A DNA stretch of 64,000 nucleotides from Collinsella tanakaei YIT 12063 (GTDB taxonomy: Bacteria > Actinomycetota > Coriobacteriia > Coriobacteriales > Coriobacteriaceae): assembly GCF_000225705.1 (NCBI RefSeq), contig NZ_JH126467.1:445435-509434 (forward strand). The letters run 5' to 3'. Both the position numbers and the translations under genes were made by a program. This document shows positions 8,869 to 17,726 of the stretch, piece after piece. How positions within the stretch are numbered: the first letter of the stretch is position 1; each line of letters starts with the position of its first letter. The notes under the pieces were generated by a model. It was not told the origin of the DNA. It ran no database searches and saw nothing but the letters and a program-made list of their open reading frames with translations.

Positions 8869-9702
8869 TCAGCGGCTCGCGAGGAACCGATTGATGTACA
8901 TCATGAGATAGAGGCGTTCTTCCTCGGAGCACGCGCGGCCAAAGCGGTCCTCCAAATAGGAGGCAATCGCGTCGGCGCAAGCGCTGACATCGGGAAAATC
9001 ATGAGAGATTCGAGCGAACAGATCGGCATTGGAATCGGAAGATGCCCTGTCCGCCTTAAGCCTCTTGATGAGATAGCGAAGATGGGTGGTGAAGCGGGCG
9101 TAGTTATATGATGCGCGGTCCACGGTGATGCCAAACTCGCGCTCCACGATATTGGTAACTTCGTCAATTGAGGAAAGCGTACGCATGACCTCGTCCATAT
9201 CGTCAACCCGACCATCCGCGCGCTCGTAATTCACAAGGTGCATGGCGATGGAGCAAGCCTCGGTCCGCGGCATGGAAAACCCGGTCTCCTTCTTAAGGAT
9301 CGCGAGGGCGCGAAGGCCCAGACCATGCTCGACCGGATAGACAAACTCGACCGTATCCGATAGCGGGTTCTCGATAACGCAGCCATCCTTAAGGCGCTCG
9401 ACCGCAAACTGAAGGTGATCGGCCAAGGTAAGGACAACGTTGGGATTAAGCTCGCAATCAAGCTCAGCTTTTGCCATATCGATGATCTGCAGGGCGGCAT
9501 CGATAACCTCGGACGGCACGGTGCGAACCATGGAGAGAATACCGTTGTTGATATTTGAAAAGACTGCTTGGAGCGTCGACTCGTCTTCGAGATAATACGG
9601 GGTCTCGTGAAAACCGATCCCCTTACCGAAAACGACCAACTCGTTGCCGCGATCATCGCGCGCCATGGCAACGTTGTTGTTGATCTTCTTAACTATGATC
9701 AT
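8869..9702 (-). CDS. licT: LicT/BglG-family transcription antiterminator
   Basis: ATG 9702 (MIIVKKINNNVAMARDD) is the typical family start, with GGGGAG upstream. The order is an RNA-binding CAT domain (1-55), PRD1 (about 65-170) and PRD2 (about 172-277). Candidate regulatory histidines are in LADHLQFAVERL and VEHGLGL (PRD1), and TTHLRYLIKRL and ISHDFPD (PRD2). The protein binds RAT RNA and prevents termination when the sugar is present. A good RAT element lies in its own leader, so it should control itself and the genes downstream. Confidence 0.92.
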   Translation of the reverse strand: MIIVKKINNNVAMARDDRGNELVVFGKGIGFHETPYYLEDESTLQAVFSNINNGILSMVRTVPSEVIDAALQIIDMAKAELDCELNPNVVLTLADHLQFAVERLKDGCVIENPLSDTVEFVYPVEHGLGLRALAILKKETGFSMPRTEACSIAMHLVNYERADGRVDDMDEVMRTLSSIDEVTNIVEREFGITVDRASYNYARFTTHLRYLIKRLKADRASSDSNADLFARISHDFPDVSACADAIASYLEDRFGRACSEEERLYLMMYINRFLASR

Positions 9703-9771
9703 GAAAAACTCCCCTAAGCATCTCATTGATCGAATCGGACGGTCCCCTTTTACGGGAAACATCCGTATCGA

Positions 9772-9800
9772 CAAGTGATGCCTCCCGAGGAGTAACAACC
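9772..9800 (-). promoter_or_regulatory. RAT element (ribonucleic antiterminator) upstream of licT
   Basis: The minus strand reads GGTTGTTACTCCTCGGGAGG then CATCACTTG, matching the LicT/SacY-type RAT pattern GGnTTGTTACT...AGGCAnnAC over 29 bases. A GCTATG/CATAGC hairpin lies just upstream (9803-9823). I cannot see a textbook terminator with a long U tract overlapping it, although weak stems follow at about 9735-9765. Confidence 0.7.
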
Positions 9801-9930
9801 TTGCTATGGCTGAAAGCATAGCCTAACAATGGCGAAATTGTAAGTATTTGTTTTCAAATACCGTTCACAGATGAATTTATACCGTTTGCGGACTGAAGCG
9901 AATAGGGAAAAGGATTAAAAAGGACGAAAA

Positions 9931-10497
9931 TCAATCGTAGTGTGGCAAAGCGATCCAAGGGTCCGAACCCTCATCGATGAAATACAGATCTGCCTGAGGC
10001 GCAAACATCATCGCATCCATACGCGAAGAAGAACGATATGCCTCGAGACTGAAGACGCTCTTGGAATGGGACGGCGCGGAAGTGCTATCGACAATCACCC
10101 GAGAGTCGCGAAGGGCATCGATGCGATCGGTCGCAACATGCGCCATGCCGGCAAAGCCGTAATCAGCCCAGGTGCACTCACATAGATACGCAACGGCGTA
10201 AGCAAGCTCCACGCTTTCCTCCGGACAATATACAAAGAGCTCGATCACGGGCCTGGGAGCAGGTAGCCTGCCTCTGTCTTCATGGACGCCAAGGTGCTCC
10301 GCCCACCGCATGCCCCACAGGGAGAACGCGTTAGCCGCATCAAGATCTCCGCCAATAAACGTAGCACGAAGCGGAATTTGACCTGTAAAACAGGCTGATT
10401 CAAGCTCACCGTCGCTATACAAGAAGAAGTCCTCCCCCTGCTCATTCTTAATCAAATACACCGCGGCACGCGCAAAGCCATCTGCTAAACGGACCAC
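9931..10497 (-). CDS. Protein of unknown function beside the kinase
   Basis: The open frame runs to 10611, but its first part overlaps the kinase gene and is Cys-rich noise from the shifted frame. GTG at 10497, overlapping the kinase stop by 13 bases, is a likely start and gives 188 residues. The product is soluble, with alternating strands and helices (AAVYLIKNEQGEDFFLYSDG; PVIELFVYCPEESVELAY). No known family is recognised and no membrane segment or signal peptide is seen. Coupling to the kinase suggests a shared pathway. Confidence 0.6.
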   Translation of the reverse strand: MVRLADGFARAAVYLIKNEQGEDFFLYSDGELESACFTGQIPLRATFIGGDLDAANAFSLWGMRWAEHLGVHEDRGRLPAPRPVIELFVYCPEESVELAYAVAYLCECTWADYGFAGMAHVATDRIDALRDSRVIVDSTSAPSHSKSVFSLEAYRSSSRMDAMMFAPQADLYFIDEGSDPWIALPHYD

Positions 10498-11780
10498 AGA
10501 AGCAGCGCGGCAACCAAAGCAGCAACTTCCAAGGCAACAAAACGAGCAATAAGCCTCGGCAAACCGATCGATATGGCCCAATCCACGAAAGCGAATCTCT
10601 TTCTTAGCCACGATTTATTGTAAAGCAGCCAACAGCCGAATAGAAATATCGGCAGCACCATAAAGTAAGCAATGACGACAAGCGCGGGAATCGAAGCATC
10701 TCTCATGGATTCCGTGGGATGAGCGACCAGCTCTAAAGTCGCCTGCACGCAAACGACGGCAACGAAAAGGACCGTTATGTTCCAAGGTATGCGTACGATC
10801 GGATTATCGATAAAGCGCGCGCGAACGGTCCGCGGGGCCTGCGGAACCTGCGGCGTCAGGGTGGAAGACGGCGCCATAAAGAGGGAGTCTTTGGCAGCTT
10901 TGCCACTCGATGCATCCCCACGCTGCCTGCTGGAAGGAAGGTCGCCAGCGCCCACCGCAGCAGAAAACGCATTCAGCAGCGCTTGCGCGGAATCATAGCG
11001 ATCGGCTGGATCGAATGCGCAAGCGCGCTCGACCACGCGTATAAGCCCCGCGCTCGCGTGCGCGCCCGTCAGCGAAGAGACAAGCTGCTCACGAGGCACG
11101 GTCGAGCCGATAAGGCAGTACGCGAGCAACATGCCCAGCGCATACACGTCGCTTCTAACCGTGGTTTGAGAAAAACCGTATTGCTCTGGTGGAGCAAACT
11201 CCCTGGTCCCAAAATGAACCGTATCAGACGACTCTCCCTCGCGCCATTGCCTGGCGATGCCAAAATCGATGAGCACAGCGGTGGGTTGGGACGAGAACCT
11301 ACTTTGAGCCATGATGATATTTGAGGGCTTAAGGTCGCGGTGGATGATGGGCGGCGCGAAAGAGGCATGCAGCTCGATACAAGCGCGACACACGTCCTCA
11401 AAAGCTTGAAGAACAACGCCCCGATCAAAGCCGGCTGCCGTGAGGTACGTCTCGAGCGTAGGGCCTTCTACGTATTCCATAAGCACATCAAGCTCATCGC
11501 CCTGACTGCTAACGTTCAAAATCTCAGGAAGGTGGGCGAACCTTCGTCCTGATAGCCAGGCGTCATGAAGCGTGCGATATACGGTGCCCAAGCCGCGGTC
11601 CGCCGCGATAACCTTGTGGACAAACGGACCGTATTCTCCCCCACCCGCGCCAAGCAGATATACCACCTGCGTGCGCTCGCGCGAGCCATCCTTTAAGACG
11701 CGCTCGACACGATAATCCAAGCCCGCCTCACGGCTGGCTAGCATCGATTCAAGCTGGTCTGTCAATTCATCTGTATCCAT
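10485..11780 (-). CDS. Membrane Ser/Thr protein kinase
   Basis: 431 residues. The kinase domain (about 20-285) has the catalytic loop IIHRDLKPSNII, DFGIARQ and the activation segment GTREFAPPEQYG, so it should be active; the glycine-rich loop is GAGGGEYGPF and is less typical. A Ser/Pro-rich linker follows. Three hydrophobic segments lie in the C-terminal third (near ITVLFVAVVCVQATL, PALVVIAYFMVLPIFLF, and the last 25 residues). There are no PASTA repeats, so it is not PknB/StkP. A TATAG-type box and TTTGGAGC precede the ATG. Target is unknown. Confidence 0.88.
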   Translation of the reverse strand: MDTDELTDQLESMLASREAGLDYRVERVLKDGSRERTQVVYLLGAGGGEYGPFVHKVIAADRGLGTVYRTLHDAWLSGRRFAHLPEILNVSSQGDELDVLMEYVEGPTLETYLTAAGFDRGVVLQAFEDVCRACIELHASFAPPIIHRDLKPSNIIMAQSRFSSQPTAVLIDFGIARQWREGESSDTVHFGTREFAPPEQYGFSQTTVRSDVYALGMLLAYCLIGSTVPREQLVSSLTGAHASAGLIRVVERACAFDPADRYDSAQALLNAFSAAVGAGDLPSSRQRGDASSGKAAKDSLFMAPSSTLTPQVPQAPRTVRARFIDNPIVRIPWNITVLFVAVVCVQATLELVAHPTESMRDASIPALVVIAYFMVLPIFLFGCWLLYNKSWLRKRFAFVDWAISIGLPRLIARFVALEVAALVAALLLWSV

Positions 11781-11855
11781 AGCTCCAAACTATAGCAAAC
11801 CGCCCGGACACAACAACGGTATCCGAGCGGAACGCGGGAACAAGGATTCTAAGAC

Positions 11856-12275
11856 CTAGCAAATAGTGCGCTCTCCAAAACGATAGAGCTCTTCGTTCAC
11901 CTTCTGAAGAGAACAACCCTTGTCGAGGCAGTAGATAATGATGGCATCGCGCCTGCTCCTGCAGTCGAGCCTGCCGGCGTCGGCGTAGCCCAACGCCCTA
12001 TTGGCCTCCCTCAGCGAAAGGGCCATCGCGAAGCATATCTGCAGCACCTTATCCCTACTGGGATGACGGGCGCCCGTAAAGATCTGATATCCAAAGGTCT
12101 CGTTGAGGTCCGCCATGCGCACGACCTGGACGCGCTTCAAATGCTTCTCGTCCAAAAGCTGCTGAAGATAGGAAGCGAGGGTTATAGCTGGTTCCGTACG
12201 GTCGCGAAGAAAGCCGTCCACGCCAGAAGACCCCAGCAGCTCGTCCAACAACTCCTCTGTCAGCTTCTCAGACAT
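11856..12275 (-). CDS. HTH-domain protein linked to the kinase
   Basis: 139 residues. A central XRE-like segment reads RMADLNETFGYQIFTGARHP then SRDKVLQICFAMALSLREAN, followed by ALGYADAGRLDCRSRRDAII. This pattern is known from actinobacterial and Firmicute regulators found beside Ser/Thr kinases; no named family is recalled with certainty. The gene lies 75 bases upstream of the kinase on the same strand, so the protein may be its regulator or substrate. Confidence 0.65.
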   Translation of the reverse strand: MSEKLTEELLDELLGSSGVDGFLRDRTEPAITLASYLQQLLDEKHLKRVQVVRMADLNETFGYQIFTGARHPSRDKVLQICFAMALSLREANRALGYADAGRLDCRSRRDAIIIYCLDKGCSLQKVNEELYRFGERTIC

Positions 12276-12300
12276 TCAATGCACCCATCTTTTTTTACAC

Positions 12301-13038
12301 CTAAGCAAGAGACCACGACGCGGAAGCATCATCGCTTAGGACGGAAGAGAAATACAGAGCCTTTACGGTTCCCTCTTTGAAATAGAGGAATCCGGTCTTT
12401 GTACCGCCAGGCGCCAACGAACCAGAGCTGAGTTCTTTGCCGTCATCAGAGAAGAACGTCGAATTCTCCTGAGCCCCCTGAGCATCCTCACCCTTCCAAT
12501 CATACATGTTGTATTCTGCGGAGTTATCAGAATTGTTCACGTAGGTAACCTGAACGCCCACCAGCGCGGAACCATCGTAGTTCACGATAGAGGTATCGAC
12601 CGCATCGACGGTTACCGAAAGGCCGCTTTCAAGATCAATGGAAGTGCCGACGGCGAGATTCTGAGTATTGGATGCATCGCCTGCCCCATCGTCTTCCTTA
12701 GACGGATCGTCGCCACCCTGCTGAGTGCTAACTCCCGAGACATCCGGGCCGTTGACCGCATCGTCAATGGCGGCGGAATACATGCTTTGCGTGGCGAGCA
12801 CGACCACGATAGAAATAATGCTGACAACCAACCCGGCAATGGCGACACCCTTGCCAGACTTCTTACCGCGCGCACAGGAAATAACGGCGACCAGCGAAAG
12901 AATAGCCGAGATGAGGGCGAGGAAGAACGAGAAGTTGTTGACGATTGGCATGAACGAGGTAGCTGCTGCGATTATCGCAAGAACCAGACCGACTATTCCC
13001 ATTACCGAGCGGGGTGCATGTGACCGCGAAGCATCCAT
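12301..13038 (-). CDS. DUF4190-type membrane protein with C-terminal DUF4352/DUF5067-like domain
   Basis: 245 residues, with AAGGGAAA before ATG 13038. The N-terminus has three hydrophobic stretches (VMGIVGLVLAIIAAATSF; FSFFLALISAILSLVAVIS; GVAIAGLVVSIISIVVVLA), the DUF4190 arrangement. After an acidic, low-complexity linker comes an extracellular Ig-like domain (SGLSVTVDAVDTS ... VGVQVTYVNNSDN ... LAPGGTKTGFLYF), as in DUF4352/DUF5067 proteins. It probably sits in the cell envelope; the function is unknown. Confidence 0.75.
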   Translation of the reverse strand: MDASRSHAPRSVMGIVGLVLAIIAAATSFMPIVNNFSFFLALISAILSLVAVISCARGKKSGKGVAIAGLVVSIISIVVVLATQSMYSAAIDDAVNGPDVSGVSTQQGGDDPSKEDDGAGDASNTQNLAVGTSIDLESGLSVTVDAVDTSIVNYDGSALVGVQVTYVNNSDNSAEYNMYDWKGEDAQGAQENSTFFSDDGKELSSGSLAPGGTKTGFLYFKEGTVKALYFSSVLSDDASASWSLA

Positions 13039-13100
13039 ATCTAATTTCCCTTCAATAGTGATTGGAGCAACATGTACTCAAGTATGGTTTGCACCGCGCT

Positions 13101-13141
13101 CAATTTCATTAGCTCAGAGCTAATAGCGGGCTACGAAATTG
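13101..13141. promoter_or_regulatory. Nested palindrome between the envelope gene and the aro operon
   Basis: ATTAGCTC-A-GAGCTAAT (13108-13124) is a perfect 17-bp dyad nested inside CAATTTC (13101-13107)/GAAATTG (13135-13141). It resembles a repressor operator. Two further motif pairs, TGTAAC (13193-13198, 13245-13250) with CATGAGTTA (13201-13209, 13268-13276), lie closer to the aro start. No clear sigma-70 promoter can be fixed in the 253-base gap. Confidence 0.4.
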
Positions 13142-13291
13142 TACGTACGCCAAAAGCAGGTCGGCGTTTTGAGGCAAACCCTCTATCGCATTTGTAACGA
13201 CATGAGTTATGGCCCTCAATATTAATAAGGATGGTATACACTTCTGTAACTTATACATTTGCACGCGCATGAGTTACTTTTGGAGGACCAC

Positions 13292-14320
13292 ATGATCGCA
13301 ATCCTGCGCAAGGACGCCTCGCCCGAAGCCGTTGAGCATCTACTCAGCTGGATCGAAAAGAAGGGCCTTCAAACTAACTATAGTAAGGGCGAGAACGAGA
13401 CCGTCATCGGCCTGGTGGGAGACACCACCAAGATCGATCCCTTCCTGCTTGAGTCGATGGACATCGTTGAACGCGTACAGCGCGTCTCCGAGCCCTTCAA
13501 GAAGGCCAACCGCAAGTTCCATCCCGAGGACACCGTCGTCGATTGCGGACACGGTGTCAAGATCGGTGGCGGCCACTTCCAGGTGATCGCCGGACCCTGC
13601 TCGGTCGAAGGCAAGAACCTCATCAAAATCGCCAGGCGTGTTAAGGCTGCCGGCGCCACCATGCTACGCGGCGGCGCATACAAGCCCCGCACTTCTCCGT
13701 ACGCATACCAGGGCATGGGCCCCGAGGGCCTCGACCTGCTGCGCGAAGCTGCCGACGAGCTCGATATGCCCATCGTCACCGAGATTATGGACCAGCGCGA
13801 CGTCCAAACGTTCCTCAATAAGAACATCGAGGTCTGGCAGATCGGCGCACGTAACGCCCAAAACTTCCCCCTGCTGAAAGAGGTGGGTAAGACCAAGGCC
13901 CCCATCCTACTCAAACGCGGCATGGCGGGTACCATCGACGAGCTGCTGATGGCGGCCGAGTACATCATGAGCGAGGGCAACGAAAACGTCATCCTGTGCG
14001 AGCGCGGCATCCGCACGTTCGAGACGCGTACCCGCAACACCTTCGACCTCAACGCCGTGCCCGTCCTGCACTACCTAAGCCACCTTCCCGTGGTCGCAGA
14101 CCCCAGCCACGCCACCGGCTACACGCGCTACGTCGAGCCCATGGCGCTTGCCGCCACCGCAGCGGGTGCCGACGGCCTTGAGATCGAGGTTCACGACGAC
14201 CCCAGCCGCGCCTGGTCCGACGGCGCTCAGGCCCTGACTCCCGATATGTTCGACCAGACCATGGAGCGCATCCGCCAGATCCGCTCCGTCATCTGCGACA
14301 CTGAGAGCTGCGAGGCGTAA
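13292..14320 (+). CDS. aroF: 3-deoxy-7-phosphoheptulonate (DAHP) synthase, type I-beta
   Basis: ATG 13292 has TGGAGGA at good spacing; the upstream in-frame extension is non-coding in appearance. 342 residues: an N-terminal ferredoxin-like regulatory domain (1-70, MIAILRKDASPEAVEHLL) and a TIM-barrel with VIAGPCSVE, LRGGAYKPRTSPYAYQG, LLKRGMAGT, CERGIRTFE and PVVADPSHATG. It condenses PEP with erythrose 4-phosphate, the first step of the shikimate pathway. The N-terminal domain is the known site of Tyr or prephenate inhibition in relatives. First gene of the aro operon. Confidence 0.95.
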   Translation: MIAILRKDASPEAVEHLLSWIEKKGLQTNYSKGENETVIGLVGDTTKIDPFLLESMDIVERVQRVSEPFKKANRKFHPEDTVVDCGHGVKIGGGHFQVIAGPCSVEGKNLIKIARRVKAAGATMLRGGAYKPRTSPYAYQGMGPEGLDLLREAADELDMPIVTEIMDQRDVQTFLNKNIEVWQIGARNAQNFPLLKEVGKTKAPILLKRGMAGTIDELLMAAEYIMSEGNENVILCERGIRTFETRTRNTFDLNAVPVLHYLSHLPVVADPSHATGYTRYVEPMALAATAAGADGLEIEVHDDPSRAWSDGAQALTPDMFDQTMERIRQIRSVICDTESCEA

Positions 14321-14326
14321 GGAACC

Positions 14327-15226
14327 ATGGACAACACCTCTACCCCTGCAGAAGCAACTTCAAACAATCCCACCGTAGGCATCTTGGGCCTGGGCCTTAT
14401 CGGCGGCAGTTTCGCCCGCGCCTACCACGCTGCCGGCTGGCGCGTCGCCGCATTCGATACCGATGCGGACACGCTTGCTATAGCCATGATCGACACGGTT
14501 GATACGGTCTTGGACGATGCCTCGCTCGCAGACTGCGACCTGGTGATTCTCTCCGCATACCCCGAGGCCTGCATCGCATGGCTTCAGTCCCGCGCCCAAA
14601 CGCTAGACGAGCTGGGCGCGGAAGGTCCTTTGGTCATCGATAGCGCCGGCGTCAAGGGAGCGCTCTGCAATCGCGCGTTCGACCTGGCGAGTACCTATGG
14701 ATTTACCTTCTGCGGCGCGCACCCCATGGCGGGTACCGAGCACTCCGGATACGCCTACGGTAGCGCGGATATGTTTGTCGGCGCTCCCATGGTTCTCGTC
14801 CCGCCCCAGCTGGACGATGTCGCCCGCCTCGAGCTTCTCGACAGGGCCCATACGTTGCTCTCCCCCTGCCACTTCGGGCGCTTTAGCGTCACCACGCCGG
14901 CCGACCATGACCGCGTCATCGCCTTTACCAGCCAGCTGGCCCACGTGGTCTCCAACGCGTATGTGAAGAGCCCCACGGCCCAAGCCCATCATGGCTTCTC
15001 CGCCGGCAGCTACAAGGACCTCACAAGGGTGGCGCACCTCAACCCCGATATGTGGAGCGAGCTGATGATCCAAGACGCCGACTACCTGGCCGATGAAATC
15101 GAGATCATCATCAACGCGCTCGATAAATACCGCGTCGCCCTCATCAACCGCGATCGGGTAGGGCTTCGCGAACTTCTTGCAGAGGGCGACCAGATCAAGC
15201 GCGCACTCGATGACATGCCGCGTTAA
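14327..15226 (+). CDS. tyrA: Prephenate dehydrogenase
   Basis: 299 residues. The NAD-binding motif is GILGLGLIGGS near residue 18; GAHPMAGTEHSG and FSAGSYKDLTRVA are typical of TyrA. It converts prephenate to hydroxyphenylpyruvate for tyrosine. No ACT domain is present at the C-terminus, so regulation by tyrosine, if any, lies elsewhere. The gene starts six bases after the DAHP synthase stop, with GTAAGGA overlapping that stop as ribosome site. Confidence 0.93.
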   Translation: MDNTSTPAEATSNNPTVGILGLGLIGGSFARAYHAAGWRVAAFDTDADTLAIAMIDTVDTVLDDASLADCDLVILSAYPEACIAWLQSRAQTLDELGAEGPLVIDSAGVKGALCNRAFDLASTYGFTFCGAHPMAGTEHSGYAYGSADMFVGAPMVLVPPQLDDVARLELLDRAHTLLSPCHFGRFSVTTPADHDRVIAFTSQLAHVVSNAYVKSPTAQAHHGFSAGSYKDLTRVAHLNPDMWSELMIQDADYLADEIEIIINALDKYRVALINRDRVGLRELLAEGDQIKRALDDMPR

Positions 15227-15246
15227 GATCTGCGAAAGGCAGGACC

Positions 15247-16362
15247 ATGTACTCTCTTGATATCCAGGCATCTAAGCCCTACCAGGTGCTGATCGACACC
15301 TTCTTGCTTGAACGCGCAGGTGAGATCGCGCGTTCGCTCAACGCGGGACGGCGCACCCTCATCATCAGCGACTCCAACGTCGCTCCGCTCTATGCGGAAC
15401 CCGTGAAGTCCGGTTTGCAGGCTGCCGGCTACACCTGCGAGCTCGCCGTATTCAGCGCCGGTGAAGAGCACAAGCGCGCGGAGACGTACATCAGCCTCCT
15501 CGAGAAGGCCGCGTCCTTTGAGATGACGCGCTCCGACCTCATCATCGCCCTTGGCGGCGGCGTGGTGGGAGATGTCGCGGGCTTTGTCGCGGCGACCTAC
15601 ATGCGAGGCATCGACTTCATCCAGATTCCCACCACGCTGCTGGCCATGGTCGACTCCTCCGTTGGCGGAAAAACCGCTATCGACCTTGAGGCGGGAAAGA
15701 ACCTCGCCGGTGCATTCTGGCAGCCGCGTGCGGTTCTCGCCGATGTAGGCTGCCTGGGCACGCTAACGGACGAGCAATTCGCCGACGGCTGCGGAGAGGT
15801 AATCAAGCATGCCGTTATCGCGGACAGCGAGCTGTTCGAGGAGCTCGAGAAGACGCCGCTTACGCCCGAGCTCCTCAAGCAGGATCTTTCTCGCGTCGCC
15901 TACCTCATCGCCCGTAACATCGATATTAAGCGAGCTGTTGTCGAGGCGGACGAGCGCGAGTCCAACATGCGCAAGCTCCTCAACTTTGGTCACAGCATCG
16001 GCCATGGCGTCGAAGCGGCGGAATCCTACCGCCTGGGACACGGAACATGCGTCGGTATCGGCATGGTGGCCATCGCCAGCGCCTCTGTCACCGCAGAAGT
16101 GTGCGAACCCGATGTTCCCGATCGAATTGCCGCGCTCCTACGCAACCACGGGCTTTCACTTCATTTCCAAGCCGACGCCCAGAACATCTATAACGAAGCC
16201 CTTCATGATAAGAAGCGCGCAGGCAATTCGATCGATCTGGTGGTTCCGCGCGCAATCGGGGCGGTCTCGATAGCACCCACACCGCTCGATGAGTTCAAAA
16301 AGATCCTTGAGGTGGGCCTTGCCTGCGTGCACGCCTACGCCGGGGACATAGAAGACGAGTAA
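15247..16362 (+). CDS. aroB: 3-dehydroquinate synthase
   Basis: 371 residues with all family motifs: ALGGGVVGDVAGF, IPTTLLAMVDSSVGGKT, GEVIKHAVI, LLNFGHSIGHGVE and GHGTCVGIGM. The Glu and two His zinc ligands and the NAD-binding glycines are present, so it should be active. It cyclises DAHP to dehydroquinate. Twenty bases separate it from tyrA, with GAAAGGAGG-like sequence before the ATG. A second, degenerate relative lies at 28302. Confidence 0.95.
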   Translation: MYSLDIQASKPYQVLIDTFLLERAGEIARSLNAGRRTLIISDSNVAPLYAEPVKSGLQAAGYTCELAVFSAGEEHKRAETYISLLEKAASFEMTRSDLIIALGGGVVGDVAGFVAATYMRGIDFIQIPTTLLAMVDSSVGGKTAIDLEAGKNLAGAFWQPRAVLADVGCLGTLTDEQFADGCGEVIKHAVIADSELFEELEKTPLTPELLKQDLSRVAYLIARNIDIKRAVVEADERESNMRKLLNFGHSIGHGVEAAESYRLGHGTCVGIGMVAIASASVTAEVCEPDVPDRIAALLRNHGLSLHFQADAQNIYNEALHDKKRAGNSIDLVVPRAIGAVSIAPTPLDEFKKILEVGLACVHAYAGDIEDE

Positions 16363-16398
16363 CCAGCACATACATTTCGCAGCATCAAGGGAGCATGT

Positions 16399-17715
16399 AT
16401 GATTGCCCATATTCATCCGACCCTGCTTTCCGGAACCATTCCGGCCATCGCCTCGAAGTCGGTTGCACATCGCCTCATCATCGTCGCCGCGCTCGCTAAT
16501 GGCGACACCCACATCAAGTGCAACACCACGTGCGCCGACATCGACGCCACCATCCGCTGCCTTACGGCGCTTGGCGCCAAGATAGATGCGGTCGACGATG
16601 GCTTAATGGTAAAGCCTATGCCCAAAAGCGTCGCCTTCGGCCTGCTGAGGGCGCTGCATCATGCCACCCTCGACTGCGGCGAATCCGGCTCGACGCTTCG
16701 CTTCATGCTTCCCGTCGCATGCGCGCTGGGTGCAGAGGCGACTTTTATTGGAAGCGGTCGTTTGGGCGAAAGGCCCCTCTCCCCGCTTTCCGAGGAGCTA
16801 ATCGCCGCCGGATGCGAACTCGAGGGTCTCGGCGGCTTCCCACTCAAAACATCTGGTCGAATTCGCCCTGGACGATTCGAGCTTCCCGGCGATGTGAGTT
16901 CTCAGTACATTACCGGCCTTCTGCTCGCAGCGCCGCTGCTCGACCACCCCAGCGAGATCGTTGTGAACGGGCGCATCGAGAGCCGGCCCTATATCAACCT
17001 CACCATACAGGCCATGCAAACCTTCGGAGTCGACGTCTACGTTGATCGCAGGACCCCGGGCGATGGCACAGAGGTCACCGTCTTCACCACCGAGGACGAC
17101 ACCTACCGCACCCCGCATGAGGCGACCGTAGAGGGTGACTGGTCCAATGCGGCCTTCTGGCTGTGCGCAGGCGCTCTGGGCAGGCTGCCCATCAAGGTCG
17201 ACGGGCTCTCGCTTTCTTCCGCCCAGGGCGATCGCAACGTTCTCGCAGCCCTGTCGCGCTTTGGTGCCCGCATAGGCCGCTCCACCGACGCCGCCATTTC
17301 TCGTCCAGACAAACTCTGCGGCTTCGAGATGAGTGCCAAGGACATCCCGGATTTGGTCCCCATTATCGCCGCGGTCGCCTCCGTTGCAGAGGGCCGCACG
17401 GTGATCACCGACTGCGCTCGCCTGCGCATCAAAGAATCCGATAGGCTCGCCACCGTCGCCAAAGAACTTAGCAACCTGGGAGCGCAGATCCAAATCAAAC
17501 GCGACGCGCTCATCATCGACGGCGTCCCCCAACTGATCGGCGGCACGGTCGATTCCCACAACGACCATCGCATCGCCATGATGGCTGCCATCGCCGCCTC
17601 CCGTTGCGAAAACGATGTCTACATCAAGGGCGCGGAAGCCGTAAACAAGTCCTACCCGCTGTTCTTCGATCATTATCAAGAGCTTGGCGGCATGGTCGAG
17701 CTCACGCAAGAATAG
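16399..17715 (+). CDS. aroA: 5-enolpyruvylshikimate-3-phosphate synthase
   Basis: 438 residues. Recognisable motifs are AIASKSVAHRL (substrate-binding Lys), LDCGESGSTLRFMLP, GDVSSQYITGLLL, DIPDLVPIIA, IKESDRLATVAKEL and HNDHRIAMM. It transfers enolpyruvate from PEP to shikimate 3-phosphate. AAGGGAGC precedes the ATG. The gene ends 11 bases before aroC. Confidence 0.95.
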   Translation: MIAHIHPTLLSGTIPAIASKSVAHRLIIVAALANGDTHIKCNTTCADIDATIRCLTALGAKIDAVDDGLMVKPMPKSVAFGLLRALHHATLDCGESGSTLRFMLPVACALGAEATFIGSGRLGERPLSPLSEELIAAGCELEGLGGFPLKTSGRIRPGRFELPGDVSSQYITGLLLAAPLLDHPSEIVVNGRIESRPYINLTIQAMQTFGVDVYVDRRTPGDGTEVTVFTTEDDTYRTPHEATVEGDWSNAAFWLCAGALGRLPIKVDGLSLSSAQGDRNVLAALSRFGARIGRSTDAAISRPDKLCGFEMSAKDIPDLVPIIAAVASVAEGRTVITDCARLRIKESDRLATVAKELSNLGAQIQIKRDALIIDGVPQLIGGTVDSHNDHRIAMMAAIAASRCENDVYIKGAEAVNKSYPLFFDHYQELGGMVELTQE

Positions 17716-17726
17716 GGGCTGTCTGC

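Noticed and set aside
10498-10611. Cys-rich N-terminal extension of the gene at 9931
   Set aside because: The Cys cluster lies fully inside the kinase gene and comes from the shifted reading of its last membrane segment.
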